Assembly (NCBI RefSeq): GCF_015070375.1
Contig: NZ_JADCLL010000001.1
Coordinates: 684,501-748,500, forward strand
Length of the DNA: 64,000 nucleotides
Reading direction: 5' to 3'
DNA from: Nocardioides kribbensis
GTDB taxonomy: Bacteria > Actinomycetota > Actinomycetes > Propionibacteriales > Nocardioidaceae
A program made the position numbers and the translations under genes. A model generated the notes under the pieces. That model made no database searches and was not told the DNA's origin. It saw only the letters and a list, made by a program, of their open reading frames with translations. Positions 1 to 8,783 of this stretch are shown in pieces. The first letter of the stretch is position 1. Each line of letters begins with the position of its first letter.

Positions 1-461
1 ACCTGACGCCCGACGAGCTGGCGCGCCTGGCCGCGGGGATCGCCGCCGACCCCGCCTCGTGGGCCCACCTGGTGGGCTTCGACGACGACGAGCGGGTCTT
101 CGCCTCCCTGCACCGCGACGCCCACGTCGACGTGTGGCTGCTGTGCTGGACCCCCGACAACGACACCGGCTGGCACGACCACGACACCTCCTCCGGCGCG
201 GTCGCCGTGGTCAGCGGCGAGCTGGTCGAGAACAACCTCACCCTCGCCGCCGGCGCCCTGGAGACGCGCGTCGGCGCCGGGCGGGTCTTCTCCTTCGGCC
301 CCGACCACATCCACCGGCTCAACGGCGCCGAGCGCGGCTCGGTCTCGGTGCACGCCTACAGCCCGCCGCTGTGGCGCATGGGGCAGTACGCCGTGAGCGA
401 CGCCGGCGTCCTGCGCCGGGTGTCGCTGTCCTACGCCGAGGAGCTGCGCCCCCTGGAGTGA
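1..461 (+). CDS. Cysteine dioxygenase type I family protein (5' end outside window)
   Basis: The reading frame is open from base 3, so the start lies to the left of the window and about 153 C-terminal residues are visible. It looks like a small cupin of the cysteine dioxygenase family, which uses non-haem iron to oxidise cysteine to cysteine sulfinate. Cupin motif 1 is visible as GWHDHDTSSGAVAVVSGEL and motif 2 as GPDHIHRL, giving the expected His-X-His and later His metal ligands. The tail contains HAYSPPLWRMGQY, typical of bacterial members. A GTG at 72 is internal, because upstream codons (LTPDELARLAAGIAADPASW) read as family sequence. The gene converges on the next one with a 7-base gap. 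Confidence 0.85.
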   Translation, partial: LTPDELARLAAGIAADPASWAHLVGFDDDERVFASLHRDAHVDVWLLCWTPDNDTGWHDHDTSSGAVAVVSGELVENNLTLAAGALETRVGAGRVFSFGPDHIHRLNGAERGSVSVHAYSPPLWRMGQYAVSDAGVLRRVSLSYAEELRPLE

Positions 462-468
462 GACCGGC

Positions 469-1497
469 TCAGGCGTCGCCGGCCACGTCGCGGCCGTCGG
501 CGGTGTGGGGGTCCTCGTCGATCGCCTCGACCGCGGCGGTCGGCTCGGTCTCCACCCCGGGCGGGCGGCGGTCGAGGTGGACCCCGGCGATCATGCAGCG
601 CACCGACCCGCCGGCCAGCTCGATGGTCGGGATGTCGACCGCGACGATCTCGCAGGACTCCTCGATCGCCGCGACCTGCTCGGGGCGCAGGCTGCGCCGC
701 GCCCGCGCCGACATGGCCATCACGTAGCGCCGCCGGCCCTCGGGGGTGCGACCGCACAGCTCGACGGCGTTGCCGGCGAACTCCCTGACCTGCTCCTCGG
801 TCAGCTCCACCACGCGCCGGCCGTTGACCGTGAGCCGCTCGCGCACCTGCTCGCGGCGCGCGACGTCGGGGATCATCTCCAGCGCGATGAGGGCCACGTC
901 GGTGCCGATGCAGGCGATGACGTTGGTGTGGTAGACCGGCACGCCCGCGGAGTCCACGGCGTCGAAGGCCATCGGCTCGTAGCCGAAGTCGGTGCAGAAG
1001 CGCTCGAGCACGTGGGTGTCGGCGCGGTGGCTGACCGCGGTGTAGGCCACCCGCGAGACGTGGTCGAGCACCATCGCGCCGGTGCCCTCGAGGAAGATGC
1101 CGTCGGGCTCGAGGCCGGAGTAGTCGATGATCGTCTGCACCCGGTAGCTCGACTTCAGCATCTCCAGCACGTCGGAGCGCCGCTCGTGACGACGGTTGGA
1201 GGCGTACATCGGGTAGACCCCCACCACGCCGCCGGCGTGGGTGGAGAGCCAGTTGTTGGGGAAGACGCTGTCGGGGCGGGTGTGGTCGTCGTCCTCGAAG
1301 ACGTGTACCCGCACCCCGGCCCCGCGCAGGGCGTCGGCCACCGCGTCCATCTCGGCCACCGCCCGGGCCGAGATCACCTCGTCGGGCTCGCCCTCGGGGG
1401 CCTCGGACTGGAAGGCGTTGTCGGCCGCCGTCGCCGGGTTGGGCAGGAACTTCGCGGCGCGGACCAAGATGACTGCGGACGGGGCTTGAGCACTCAC
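469..1497 (-). CDS. ctlX: Citrulline utilisation hydrolase CtlX-like (amidinotransferase/guanidino hydrolase fold)
   Basis: This 342-residue protein belongs to the arginine deiminase/amidinotransferase superfamily, in the branch annotated as CtlX, which acts on citrulline or a related ureido or guanidino substrate. Visible family marks are the substrate-binding FPNNWLSTH near residue 80, EGTGAMV, and a C-terminal GGSVRCM that carries the expected catalytic cysteine. The GTG at 1497 gives VSAQAPSAVILVRAAKF, a normal family N-terminus; a longer open frame upstream reads as low-complexity sequence and was not used. The last 25 residues are acidic and probably disordered. The exact substrate cannot be read from sequence. 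Confidence 0.8.
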   Translation of the reverse strand: MSAQAPSAVILVRAAKFLPNPATAADNAFQSEAPEGEPDEVISARAVAEMDAVADALRGAGVRVHVFEDDDHTRPDSVFPNNWLSTHAGGVVGVYPMYASNRRHERRSDVLEMLKSSYRVQTIIDYSGLEPDGIFLEGTGAMVLDHVSRVAYTAVSHRADTHVLERFCTDFGYEPMAFDAVDSAGVPVYHTNVIACIGTDVALIALEMIPDVARREQVRERLTVNGRRVVELTEEQVREFAGNAVELCGRTPEGRRRYVMAMSARARRSLRPEQVAAIEESCEIVAVDIPTIELAGGSVRCMIAGVHLDRRPPGVETEPTAAVEAIDEDPHTADGRDVAGDA

Positions 1498-1558
1498 AGG
1501 GCCGCAATCTAGGCCACCCGCCGGACCCCTGCGGCATCCAGGGTGGGGTCGCGCGGCC

Positions 1559-1642
1559 GCGGGTTTCGCCAGCCGGCCGGCGAAACCCGCACCTGTCGGC
1601 CCACGCACGGGCCGACAGGTGCGGGTCCGGGCCGACAGGTGC
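1559..1642. repeat. Cluster of perfect hairpins in the ctlX-epimerase gap
   Basis: Two perfect inverted repeats lie end to end. Arms 1559-1570 and 1579-1590 are 12 bp with an 8-nt loop. Arms 1591-1602 and 1609-1620 are 12 bp with a 6-nt loop. A third copy of the second right arm (GGGCCGACAGGTGC) follows directly at 1629-1642. They lie downstream of the epimerase on its strand, so transcription termination is possible, but there is no T-tract. Confidence 0.7.
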
Positions 1643-1675
1643 CGAGGTGACCCGTGCCGGCGCGGCCGCCCGGCC

Positions 1676-2587
1676 TCAGGCGCGCGGGTCGTCGAGCACG
1701 TCGCGCCAGGAGTGCTCCGGCTCGTAGCCGAGCATCCGGCGGGCCTTGTCGATGGAGTAGAAGGTCTCGTCGCGGCCCATCTCCTTGCGCACCTCGACAC
1801 CGGCGTAGAAGCGCTCGATCACCTCGTCGGTGGTCGCGGCGACCGACATGTCGGCGTTGGCGACGTTGAAGACCTCGAAGCCGAGCCCGTCGGTCTCCAG
1901 GCAGCGCTGGGTCATCTGGCCCAGGTCGCGGGTGTCGATGTAGGCGAAGACGTTGCGCCGGCGCAGCGCGGGGTCCTCGAGGAAGGCCGGGAACATCTCG
2001 GCGTACTCGTGGGGCTCGATGACGTTGTTGATGCGCAGGCCGTAGATGTCGGCGCCGCTGCGGGCGTGGAAGGAGCGCGCGGTGACCTCGCCGGAGACCT
2101 TCGACATCGCGTAGGAGTCCTCCGGCACGACCGGGTGCTCCTCGTCGACGGGCACGTAGAGCGGCTTACGCTCGCCCTGGGCGAAGCAGATCCCGTACGT
2201 CGTCTCCGAGGAGGCGAAGATGACCTTGCGGATGCCGAGCCGGGTCGCGGCCTCGAGCACGTGGTAGGTGCTCAGCACGTTGATCTCGTACGTCGCCGCG
2301 TCGGCGCGGATCATCGGCGCCGGGATCGCCGCGTAGTGCACCACCGCGTCGTAGGCCGAGCCGCGGGTCAGGTCGAGGTCGGGGTCGTCGAAGTCGGCCT
2401 GCGTCGGCACGCCGGCCATCGCGGAGTAGGTCTCCCCCGCGTCGGTGAGGTCGACCCGCAGGTCGGTGACGTCGGGGTGCCCGAGCGGGGTGAGGTCGGC
2501 GTTGGTGACCTGGTGGCCCTGGGCCGCGAGGTAGGGGGCCACGTGGTGTCCGGCCTTGCCGCTGCCGCCGGTGAAGAAGATGCGCAT
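1676..2587 (-). CDS. NAD-dependent epimerase/dehydratase (extended SDR)
   Basis: This 303-residue cytoplasmic oxidoreductase has a Rossmann nucleotide-binding start, MRIFFTGGSGKAGHHV (the GxxGxxG type), and the extended-SDR catalytic pattern. The active-site serine region is FASSETTYG and the YxxxK motif is SYAMSKVSGE. Family members epimerise or dehydrate nucleotide sugars or related metabolites; the substrate is not evident. The ATG at 2587 follows a good GGGAGG ribosome site, so it was preferred to a longer frame. The truncated gene just upstream is on the same strand, so any former operon partner has been lost. Confidence 0.8.
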   Translation of the reverse strand: MRIFFTGGSGKAGHHVAPYLAAQGHQVTNADLTPLGHPDVTDLRVDLTDAGETYSAMAGVPTQADFDDPDLDLTRGSAYDAVVHYAAIPAPMIRADAATYEINVLSTYHVLEAATRLGIRKVIFASSETTYGICFAQGERKPLYVPVDEEHPVVPEDSYAMSKVSGEVTARSFHARSGADIYGLRINNVIEPHEYAEMFPAFLEDPALRRRNVFAYIDTRDLGQMTQRCLETDGLGFEVFNVANADMSVAATTDEVIERFYAGVEVRKEMGRDETFYSIDKARRMLGYEPEHSWRDVLDDPRA

Positions 2588-2663
2588 GCCTCCCACCCAA
2601 CCACCCGGGGCCGCACCGGCCGCCCACCCCAAGGGGCCAGACCCGCCGCTGGCCCGTGGCCGC

Positions 2664-3041
2664 TCACCCCTGGCCGCCCCTGCCACCCTCGGTGACGAAG
2701 GTCGGCCAGCGGCCCGCCGCCGCGTCGTGGGTGCGCACGACCGGGCTGACCGGTGTGCACTGCAGCGTCGCCACCTCGCAGGAGACGACCTGCTGGGCCC
2801 GCACCGGGTCGACCACGTCGCGGAGGCGGATCCGCTGCGCGAGGCCGAAGAAAGTGTCGTCGTCGCTGAAGGCCACCAGCGAGAAGTGGCGCCAGGGAGC
2901 GTCGATGGTGCGCCGCTCGCCGGTGTCGGCGTCGTAGGCGACCGCGTCGGCCCGCGAGTAGGTGACGTCGAAGAGGGTGCTGCGGTCGGGCGAGAGCCGA
3001 CCCGCGCCGTAGGCCGTGGTCGCCGAGACCAACGAGCCGGT
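2664..3041 (-). pseudogene. 3' stump of a gene broken by the island (unrecognised protein)
   Basis: About 125 codons of open frame end at 2664. Upstream the frame reads TGSLVSATTAYGAGRL and then runs into transposase sequence near 3041, so the 5' part has been removed. The residues (GRLSPDRSTLFDVTYSRADAVAYDADTG) have the rhythm of a beta-propeller blade, but no family is claimed. Codon use matches the GC-rich chromosome, not the island. The missing 5' part is not seen beyond the tRNA gene at the far side of the island, so island acquisition went with a deletion or rearrangement. Confidence 0.7.
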
Positions 3042-3357
3042 GTTGCATCGACTGTTTGAACCCGGTCAGCTTCGCAGCCGGAAACTGGTCCTCGCGCTGA
3101 ACCGGCACCAGATGGAGGGCTCGATGGGCCGCGTCGGCGCTGCCGGCGACAACGCAGCCATGGAGAGCTTCTTCGCGCTGCTCCAGAAGAACGTCCTCGA
3201 CCGCAGGCCCTGGACCACCCGAGAGGAGCTGCGAATCGCGATCGTGACCTGGATCGAGAGGACCTACCACCGCCGGCGCCGACAAGCCCCCCTCGGCCGA
3301 TTGAACCCGGTCGAATACGAGCTGATCATGCTCCCGACCGCCACCAACGCGGCTTAG
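3042..3357 (+). pseudogene. IS3-family transposase OrfB, C-terminal fragment
   Basis: The last roughly 100 codons of an integrase-core (rve, DDE) transposase are present. Recognisable pieces are GQLRSRKLVLALNRH, GSMGRVGAAGDNAAMESFF (which carries the catalytic glutamate) and a terminal TYHRRRRQAPLGRLNPVEYE. The first two catalytic aspartates and OrfA are absent, so it cannot be active. The open frame extends back to 3016 only by reading into the broken neighbour, and that part is not transposase. Confidence 0.85.
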
Positions 3358-3373
3358 CCGAACCTGACACCGG

Positions 3374-3493
3374 ATGGTGCAGCAGTCCCGCTGGATCGAA
3401 ACGAAGTACAACCGCCGACGTCGACAGCGCGGTCTTGGCCGGCTCACCCCGGTCGAGTTTGAGATGATCTACGCGGCCGCAGGCACGGCCTGA
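3374..3493 (+). pseudogene. Second IS3-family transposase remnant (last 39 codons)
   Basis: A 39-codon frame opening at an ATG at 3374 encodes RWIETKYNRRRRQRGLGRL and TPVEFEMIYAAAGTA before a TGA at 3491. This is the extreme C-terminus of another IS3-type OrfB. It differs in sequence from the fragment just upstream, so two different elements left debris here rather than one tandem copy. Confidence 0.75.
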
Positions 3494-3520
3494 ACACCGC
3501 AACCGCTAAGCATCAACCAA

Positions 3521-3531
3521 AGCGGGGGCAG
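3521..3531. other. Candidate attachment-site core (11-bp copy of the tRNA-fMet 3' end)
   Basis: The bases AGCGGGGGCAG occur here and again at 16070-16080, where they form the 3' acceptor end of the initiator tRNA gene, in the same orientation. Here they sit 11 bases before a tyrosine recombinase fragment. Integrases of this family often use tRNA 3' ends and leave such direct repeats. At 11 bp in GC-rich DNA, chance is possible. Confidence 0.4.
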
Positions 3532-3541
3532 TCCCCTCGGC

Positions 3542-3913
3542 ATGAGCGCAGGGCTCACTCAACGACTCAAGGAACGGGCAGACCTGCACGGTCGGACCGG
3601 GCTGGTGTTCGGCGTCACCTACTTCGCGACCAAGGCTGGCGCGTCCCGAGACCGGAACAACGTCAGCAAGGCGATGCGCCGCGTGCTCGAGGCGTCGGAC
3701 GTCCAATGGGCAGGAACACACACCTTCCGCCGCACCGTTGCCTCGTGGCTCGACGAGGCGGGTGCACCGCTGGCCGAGATCGCGAACCAGCTCGGCCACG
3801 CGGACATCAACGTCACCGCAAAGTACCTGGGTCGCAAGACCGCGCCGACCCGGGCGGCCGACATCATGGTTCTACCCGAGCCCGACGAGAAGCCAACCCC
3901 ACATACAGTCTGA
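3542..3913 (+). pseudogene. Tyrosine recombinase (phage-type integrase), C-terminal catalytic fragment
   Basis: 123 codons cover the second half of a tyrosine recombinase catalytic domain. HTFRRTVASWL supplies the second arginine with its HxxR box, LGHADINVTAKYLG supplies the conserved histidine region, and the nucleophilic tyrosine is in the TAKYLG segment. The core-binding domain and the first catalytic arginine are missing. The ATG at 3542 is probably not a native start; in-frame codons run back to the TGA at 3491. It is most likely the dead integrase of the island. A small stand-alone recombinase is less likely. Confidence 0.8.
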
Positions 3914-3944
3914 ACTTGCTGCAATCTCATTAGCCTACGCCCTG

Positions 3945-6900
3945 TCAGGGCTCCATGTGAGTCTTGCGAGCCTGCGGTGAGTCTGGCGTCGAGACGTAAG
4001 CTTGACCCACACCGAGCTTCTCGATCTCCATACTGAGGTCCTGCCCCGATCTACCGCGGAGATAGCCGGCGACCTGCTTGCTTGCTGGGAAGTTCGTCCG
4101 GAAAATGATCTTGGTACCGGCGTTCCCGACCACGTCCTTGTGGAAGTCCGCGGCACCCTGGCTCGCGACCACGATCACTACGCCGTACTTCCGTCCCTCC
4201 TTCATGAGCTTGGGAAGGGTCACATCCTTCGCGAGTCGGTGCGCTTCGTCGAGGACGACGGCGAGCTTGAGCGTGCCGTCCTGCGGCCACTGGAACATGT
4301 CGCGGTAGATCTTGCGCAACATAAAGGCGCCGGCCGCGAGCTGGACCTGCTCCAAAGTGATGGAGCTGACGTCAATCACCATGCCGCCCTCGCGGGGATC
4401 GAAAGTACCGGCAGCGTTACCAGCGAATAAACCGAAGTCCGTCAGCGGGCGGATGCGCTCACGCGCGTGCTTGCCCTTCGCTGCGGCCTCGACAATTTCT
4501 AGCGTGTCGGCGAACTGTTCGACAGTCGGCGCCTGAGGCGATTCCCCGTTGATGACCCCGACGTACGCCTCTTGGATCGCTTTGTACACGTGCGATTGCT
4601 GAATCTCTCCGAGCCCAGCCACGTAAGCCACGATCTCAGCTGTCTCGAACGCCAACGCGTTCAGCACCGGGCCAGTTGTCAAGACGCCTTCGAAGGGGCT
4701 GAACGGCAGACCTTGACTCGCATCGAGAACGCTGGCCCCCTTCGGCGGGTCAGCTGCCATGTCGCCGTGGAAGTCGAGCAGCAGGGCCGGTAGGCCGGCC
4801 TCGGAGAAGAGCCGCACCACTCGTCGCGTCGTCACCGACTTGCCCTGGCCGGGGATGCCGACCACGAAGGCGTGCGGGCTGCCCTTAGTAGCCACCGACC
4901 AAACAACATCCGACCCTTGGCCGTCCTTGCCTAGTACGACGTCGACCCCGTCAGGCTGTCCCGCGGCGGGTTTGGACTCGGGACCGAGAACGGTCGGGCT
5001 GGGCTTCGCCGCCGGCGCGGGCTCGGGCTGTGACTCGGCTTCGGTTGGCGTAGCGCCGAGCGCGGGAGCAACCTCTTCGGCGGGCGCCCCATCACTATCT
5101 TCCTTCCTCGGCGTCTCGGGGACGAAGTCCTCAGGCGACTCGCGGTCCGCATCGAACTTCGTGGAGAAGCCCGCCTGGCCGAGATCTGCCGCGGTGAGGA
5201 CGGCGATCGGCACCTGCCGGTGCTGGGCCGGAATGCCGGCCGCCCCGTGAAGGCTGATGACGTAGCCGTGCATCGAGATCTCCACCGGAGTGCTGCCTTC
5301 AAGGTGGCGATCGATGAGTTTGTGTACGTCGGCGAGCTTATCCGCGGGCAACGTGCCGCTCACGACGGCTCGGTCCGCGTAGTAGTGCAGCATCCCGGCT
5401 AGGCGAGCGCGTTGGAGAGTCGCGTCGACGCGGGCAGGGTCGGTCGCGAAGAAGCGTGACACGAGCAACTTCTTGGTCGCCGCTAGCTGGTCGACAATGT
5501 CGTCGGCAAGCTGAGTCGGCAGCGCAGCGGCTTTGCGGGACTTCACCTCAACACACTCGATACGAAGCCCGTTGCGCTGCACTCGCACGAGCAAGAGGTC
5601 GCACCTCCGTGCCGAGTGGTCCGGCTCTCGCGCGGCTCGGCCGAAGATCTCGTCGTGAGAGTCCACCGGGACGATGATGGTGTCCTCGAGCTTCCGCCGA
5701 GCATTCAGATGAGCAATCAGCGCGGCCAGGCTCACAGCCTCCCGCGCGAAGGAATCACTCCCCTGAAGCCGCAACACGAGCCTGCCCGAGATCGCGAGCA
5801 GGTTATCGATGATCGGAGTCACTGACTGATTGACGGCATCGAGGCCGAGCTCGTCCATCGCGCGCTCCAAGATCCGGTCAACCTCAGCACGATGTTTCGT
5901 CGTAACTGTCAGCCTGTGGCTGAGCCCTTCGATGAAGTCGGGCGCATAATCGAGCATGTAGCTCTGGCTGCCCAGCCCAATAGTGAGCGGATCTTCGTAC
6001 AGGTCGAGTCCGACGAATCGATCAAGAGTCATCACCCAGTCCGACAGTTCGTGAAGCACCCGGATTGCCTGCAATCCATCGGGCTCGATGCCGATCAGCA
6101 ACGCCGGCGGGGCTCCGTATCCGAGACTGTTGCCCAACGCCAACTGGTGTGACTTGTGGGCTTCTACAACCGCGCGACCCGCTGCATCCGGGGTTGACGA
6201 GAGCGCAGGAGACGTGACCCAGCCGGGCTTGCCGTCGCGATCAACTCGCGTTGTGATGACCGGCGTGAGCAGGTCGTGGAAGCTGGTGAAACGGTCGGAC
6301 CCTTCCTCAACAGCCTTCGACAGCTGTAGCTCCGCGATGTCTTGGATGAGAGCAACGTGGTTGGCGTGCTCGGACTCGACGAGTGCTTCTGGTTCACGGA
6401 TCGCAATGCCCAGCGGTGGCGCCAAGTGGCTTTGCTGACCAGGCACCTGGGCGAGCTGGAGCGTTCGTTGAAGTTCAGCAAGACGCGGCAAGGGAGATGC
6501 GAAACCGGCGCGCCGGCCGTATCCGACGACCTCCACCCTAGGCGGAGCCGCCGACGCCACCTCGTCACTTTCAGTTCGTACTTCTAGAAGCGACTCGACG
6601 GCCAGGCCGACTACTTCGCCGTCTCCTGGGTTCATCACCGCGATGCGAAGCGCCTCACTCTCGGGGTGCGTACGCCGAAAGTCCTTCAGTCGACTCGATA
6701 CCATCGCCGACGCCGATGTCAGCGCTGCAGACTCGCGCGGAAGGCCCAGTGCTCGATAGATCGCCGAAGCCACCGCTTCGGGCGCCCCAAGACCTGGTTC
6801 GAGGAGAACGGCTGACCCGAAGGCGACCTCATCGAAATAGACAAGCGCATTCCCAGCCGAATTGAGGGCTGTGAAGGGAAGGTTTGCTGGCTGGACACGC

Positions 6901-8783
6901 GCGAACAAGTCGTCGTCCACAACTAGGCGCCGCGCCTTGGCGCTGCCGAGAGCGATGAGATCGGTGCACCACGCTTCGACAATACCGTGGTGAGCCGCGA
7001 TCCAGCCGACTCGAAGCGGATGAACAGCCGGCACGACGACAGCGCGCTCGATGCCAACCGAGGTCCCGACCTCCAACGATAGCGTATCTAGGCGGAGAAG
7101 CGTGTCACGTGTGTCGCCTTCAGCCGCATCCAGCGCCCGCTTGTAGCTCTGTGTGTATTCGATCGCGAGCTGACGGGCTGCGGCGTCCCACCCGAAGACT
7201 TCGGGCACGTCCTGGGATTTCCCCTGCCCGAGGAGCATGAACAGCTCCTTGCGCTTTTTCGCGAAGGCTGTCGGCAGCTCATTGCGGAGAACCTTGGCAT
7301 CTGCCGGGTCGATGGGTTCTCCGAAGTCGGAGGTCGCCTCGAGGCCAGTGATCGTGGGATCGGCGATCAGCCGACGTTGCAGCTGGACCAGGGTCGACGC
7401 GATCCTGATCTGGGCTCCTAAGTGCTTCCCAATCCTGACCGAAAAGACGGAGCCTTCGAAGTCCCACGCGGGCATGTCGACCTCTGTGCCGGCCGCGCCG
7501 GCAAGCACTGCGCGCAATTGGGCATCAGCAAGGGAACTTGCCGACGTCTTCCGCGGCGATCGTTCGGTGAGGGACTCTTCAATGATGATCTCGAATTGGT
7601 CACTGTCACTGACCGCCGGCGTACCGTCGGCGAGCAGCATCGGCGTGCCATTCGCATCGAGCGCGGTGATGCGCACAACGAATAGCGCTCCGGCCGCAAG
7701 GTCGTCGGCACCGAGGTCGAGCTTCAGCGCACCCGACATCCGAGCGCCCTTGACCTTCATCTCTAAGGTCGACGATGCCTCGTCGTCACGGAGATCGACC
7801 GGAGGAACGAGCTCGAGAAGCCAGTTTGCGACTTCGGTCGGCTTGCCTGGCTTGGTCTTCCACTTGAGCCCGACCGAACTCGGGTTTCCCTCAGAAGTCT
7901 TCACAAAGAGCGCGCCGTCCGACGACTGCAGTTTGCTGAAGCTTTCGACGGAGCCGTCCGCCTTTGTGAAGCTCTCCATCTGAAGATCGACCAGTGCTGA
8001 CTCGACCTCGTTGTCGAGCGAGATATCGGCGAGGGTAATCCCCTTGTCTGCGAAGAGCCGGCGGGTCCAGTCGATCGTGTTGCGCAGGTCACCCACCGAC
8101 GGGCTAAGCACACTGACGATCTTCTCGAACACATCACCCTGCGCGACACGAACCTTGCGCAGACGTTCCCGGACGGTCGCTGTTGCGACGGCCGGCCTGG
8201 CGACGTTGGAAACTAGCGCTGCGTTCCAGTCAAGGTTGGCCCGAATACGTGCCGGTTCGGAGTTGTCGACGATCAGGCCGACACGCCAGAGCTCACGCCC
8301 GAAGGCAGCTTCCTGGTCATCCTCCAGGACTGCAGCAAGGAAATCGAGTCTCGCCTCGATCGGCACTCGGACCTTCCGCAACAGGGCGGTCACAGGCAAT
8401 TCTGGCCATCGAGAGGCCACTCTGGTCTTGAGGTCGACAGCTACCTCCGCAAGCTCATCAACTAGCGAGAGCCGCTCGAACGAGTTGTCCAGCGAGCTGG
8501 CAGCGTGGGCCTCACCCGGAGGGACCAACAGCACAACGACGTGCGACTTATCGTTGCGGATCCCCACCGCTGTCTCGACCGTGACAGTTCCTTCGCCGTG
8601 CTCTTGCGAGGCAAGGACTGCGACACGGAACTTATCCGAGTCGACTTTCCCTCTTACAAGTGCTGCCAGCTTCAGGGCATCCTCTTCGACAATGTCGTCG
8701 ACGCGCATACAGTGCCCCGACTCGGCGCCTGCCACCGATTCAACAATGCGATCCGCGAGCGCCTCCTGCACCAAGGTTCTCAT
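3945..8783 (-). CDS. Large HerA-like ATPase with internal PD-(D/E)XK signature (DptH/MAD8-like)
   Basis: This 1612-residue cytoplasmic protein is the last gene of the island operon. Its first 1000 residues match nothing I recognise. Residues 1062-1081 contain D, then E1079-V-K1081 in an EVKSRK strand, the layout of PD-(D/E)XK nucleases. Residues 1213-1290 are a Pro/Glu/Ala linker. A HerA/FtsK-like ATPase follows, with Walker A GIPGQGKS at 1309-1316 and Walker B LAVVLDEAH at 1507-1515. Size and architecture resemble DptH of Dnd restriction and, from memory, the ATP-binding MAD8 of MADS. It overlaps the upstream gene by 4 bases (ATGA). A nuclease-translocase role is inferred. Confidence 0.75.
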   Translation of the reverse strand: MRTLVQEALADRIVESVAGAESGHCMRVDDIVEEDALKLAALVRGKVDSDKFRVAVLASQEHGEGTVTVETAVGIRNDKSHVVVLLVPPGEAHAASSLDNSFERLSLVDELAEVAVDLKTRVASRWPELPVTALLRKVRVPIEARLDFLAAVLEDDQEAAFGRELWRVGLIVDNSEPARIRANLDWNAALVSNVARPAVATATVRERLRKVRVAQGDVFEKIVSVLSPSVGDLRNTIDWTRRLFADKGITLADISLDNEVESALVDLQMESFTKADGSVESFSKLQSSDGALFVKTSEGNPSSVGLKWKTKPGKPTEVANWLLELVPPVDLRDDEASSTLEMKVKGARMSGALKLDLGADDLAAGALFVVRITALDANGTPMLLADGTPAVSDSDQFEIIIEESLTERSPRKTSASSLADAQLRAVLAGAAGTEVDMPAWDFEGSVFSVRIGKHLGAQIRIASTLVQLQRRLIADPTITGLEATSDFGEPIDPADAKVLRNELPTAFAKKRKELFMLLGQGKSQDVPEVFGWDAAARQLAIEYTQSYKRALDAAEGDTRDTLLRLDTLSLEVGTSVGIERAVVVPAVHPLRVGWIAAHHGIVEAWCTDLIALGSAKARRLVVDDDLFARVQPANLPFTALNSAGNALVYFDEVAFGSAVLLEPGLGAPEAVASAIYRALGLPRESAALTSASAMVSSRLKDFRRTHPESEALRIAVMNPGDGEVVGLAVESLLEVRTESDEVASAAPPRVEVVGYGRRAGFASPLPRLAELQRTLQLAQVPGQQSHLAPPLGIAIREPEALVESEHANHVALIQDIAELQLSKAVEEGSDRFTSFHDLLTPVITTRVDRDGKPGWVTSPALSSTPDAAGRAVVEAHKSHQLALGNSLGYGAPPALLIGIEPDGLQAIRVLHELSDWVMTLDRFVGLDLYEDPLTIGLGSQSYMLDYAPDFIEGLSHRLTVTTKHRAEVDRILERAMDELGLDAVNQSVTPIIDNLLAISGRLVLRLQGSDSFAREAVSLAALIAHLNARRKLEDTIIVPVDSHDEIFGRAAREPDHSARRCDLLLVRVQRNGLRIECVEVKSRKAAALPTQLADDIVDQLAATKKLLVSRFFATDPARVDATLQRARLAGMLHYYADRAVVSGTLPADKLADVHKLIDRHLEGSTPVEISMHGYVISLHGAAGIPAQHRQVPIAVLTAADLGQAGFSTKFDADRESPEDFVPETPRKEDSDGAPAEEVAPALGATPTEAESQPEPAPAAKPSPTVLGPESKPAAGQPDGVDVVLGKDGQGSDVVWSVATKGSPHAFVVGIPGQGKSVTTRRVVRLFSEAGLPALLLDFHGDMAADPPKGASVLDASQGLPFSPFEGVLTTGPVLNALAFETAEIVAYVAGLGEIQQSHVYKAIQEAYVGVINGESPQAPTVEQFADTLEIVEAAAKGKHARERIRPLTDFGLFAGNAAGTFDPREGGMVIDVSSITLEQVQLAAGAFMLRKIYRDMFQWPQDGTLKLAVVLDEAHRLAKDVTLPKLMKEGRKYGVVIVVASQGAADFHKDVVGNAGTKIIFRTNFPASKQVAGYLRGRSGQDLSMEIEKLGVGQAYVSTPDSPQARKTHMEP

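Noticed and set aside
3016..3357. An intact small transposase gene starting at 3016
   Set aside because: The first codons belong to the broken neighbour read in antisense, and two of three catalytic acids are missing.
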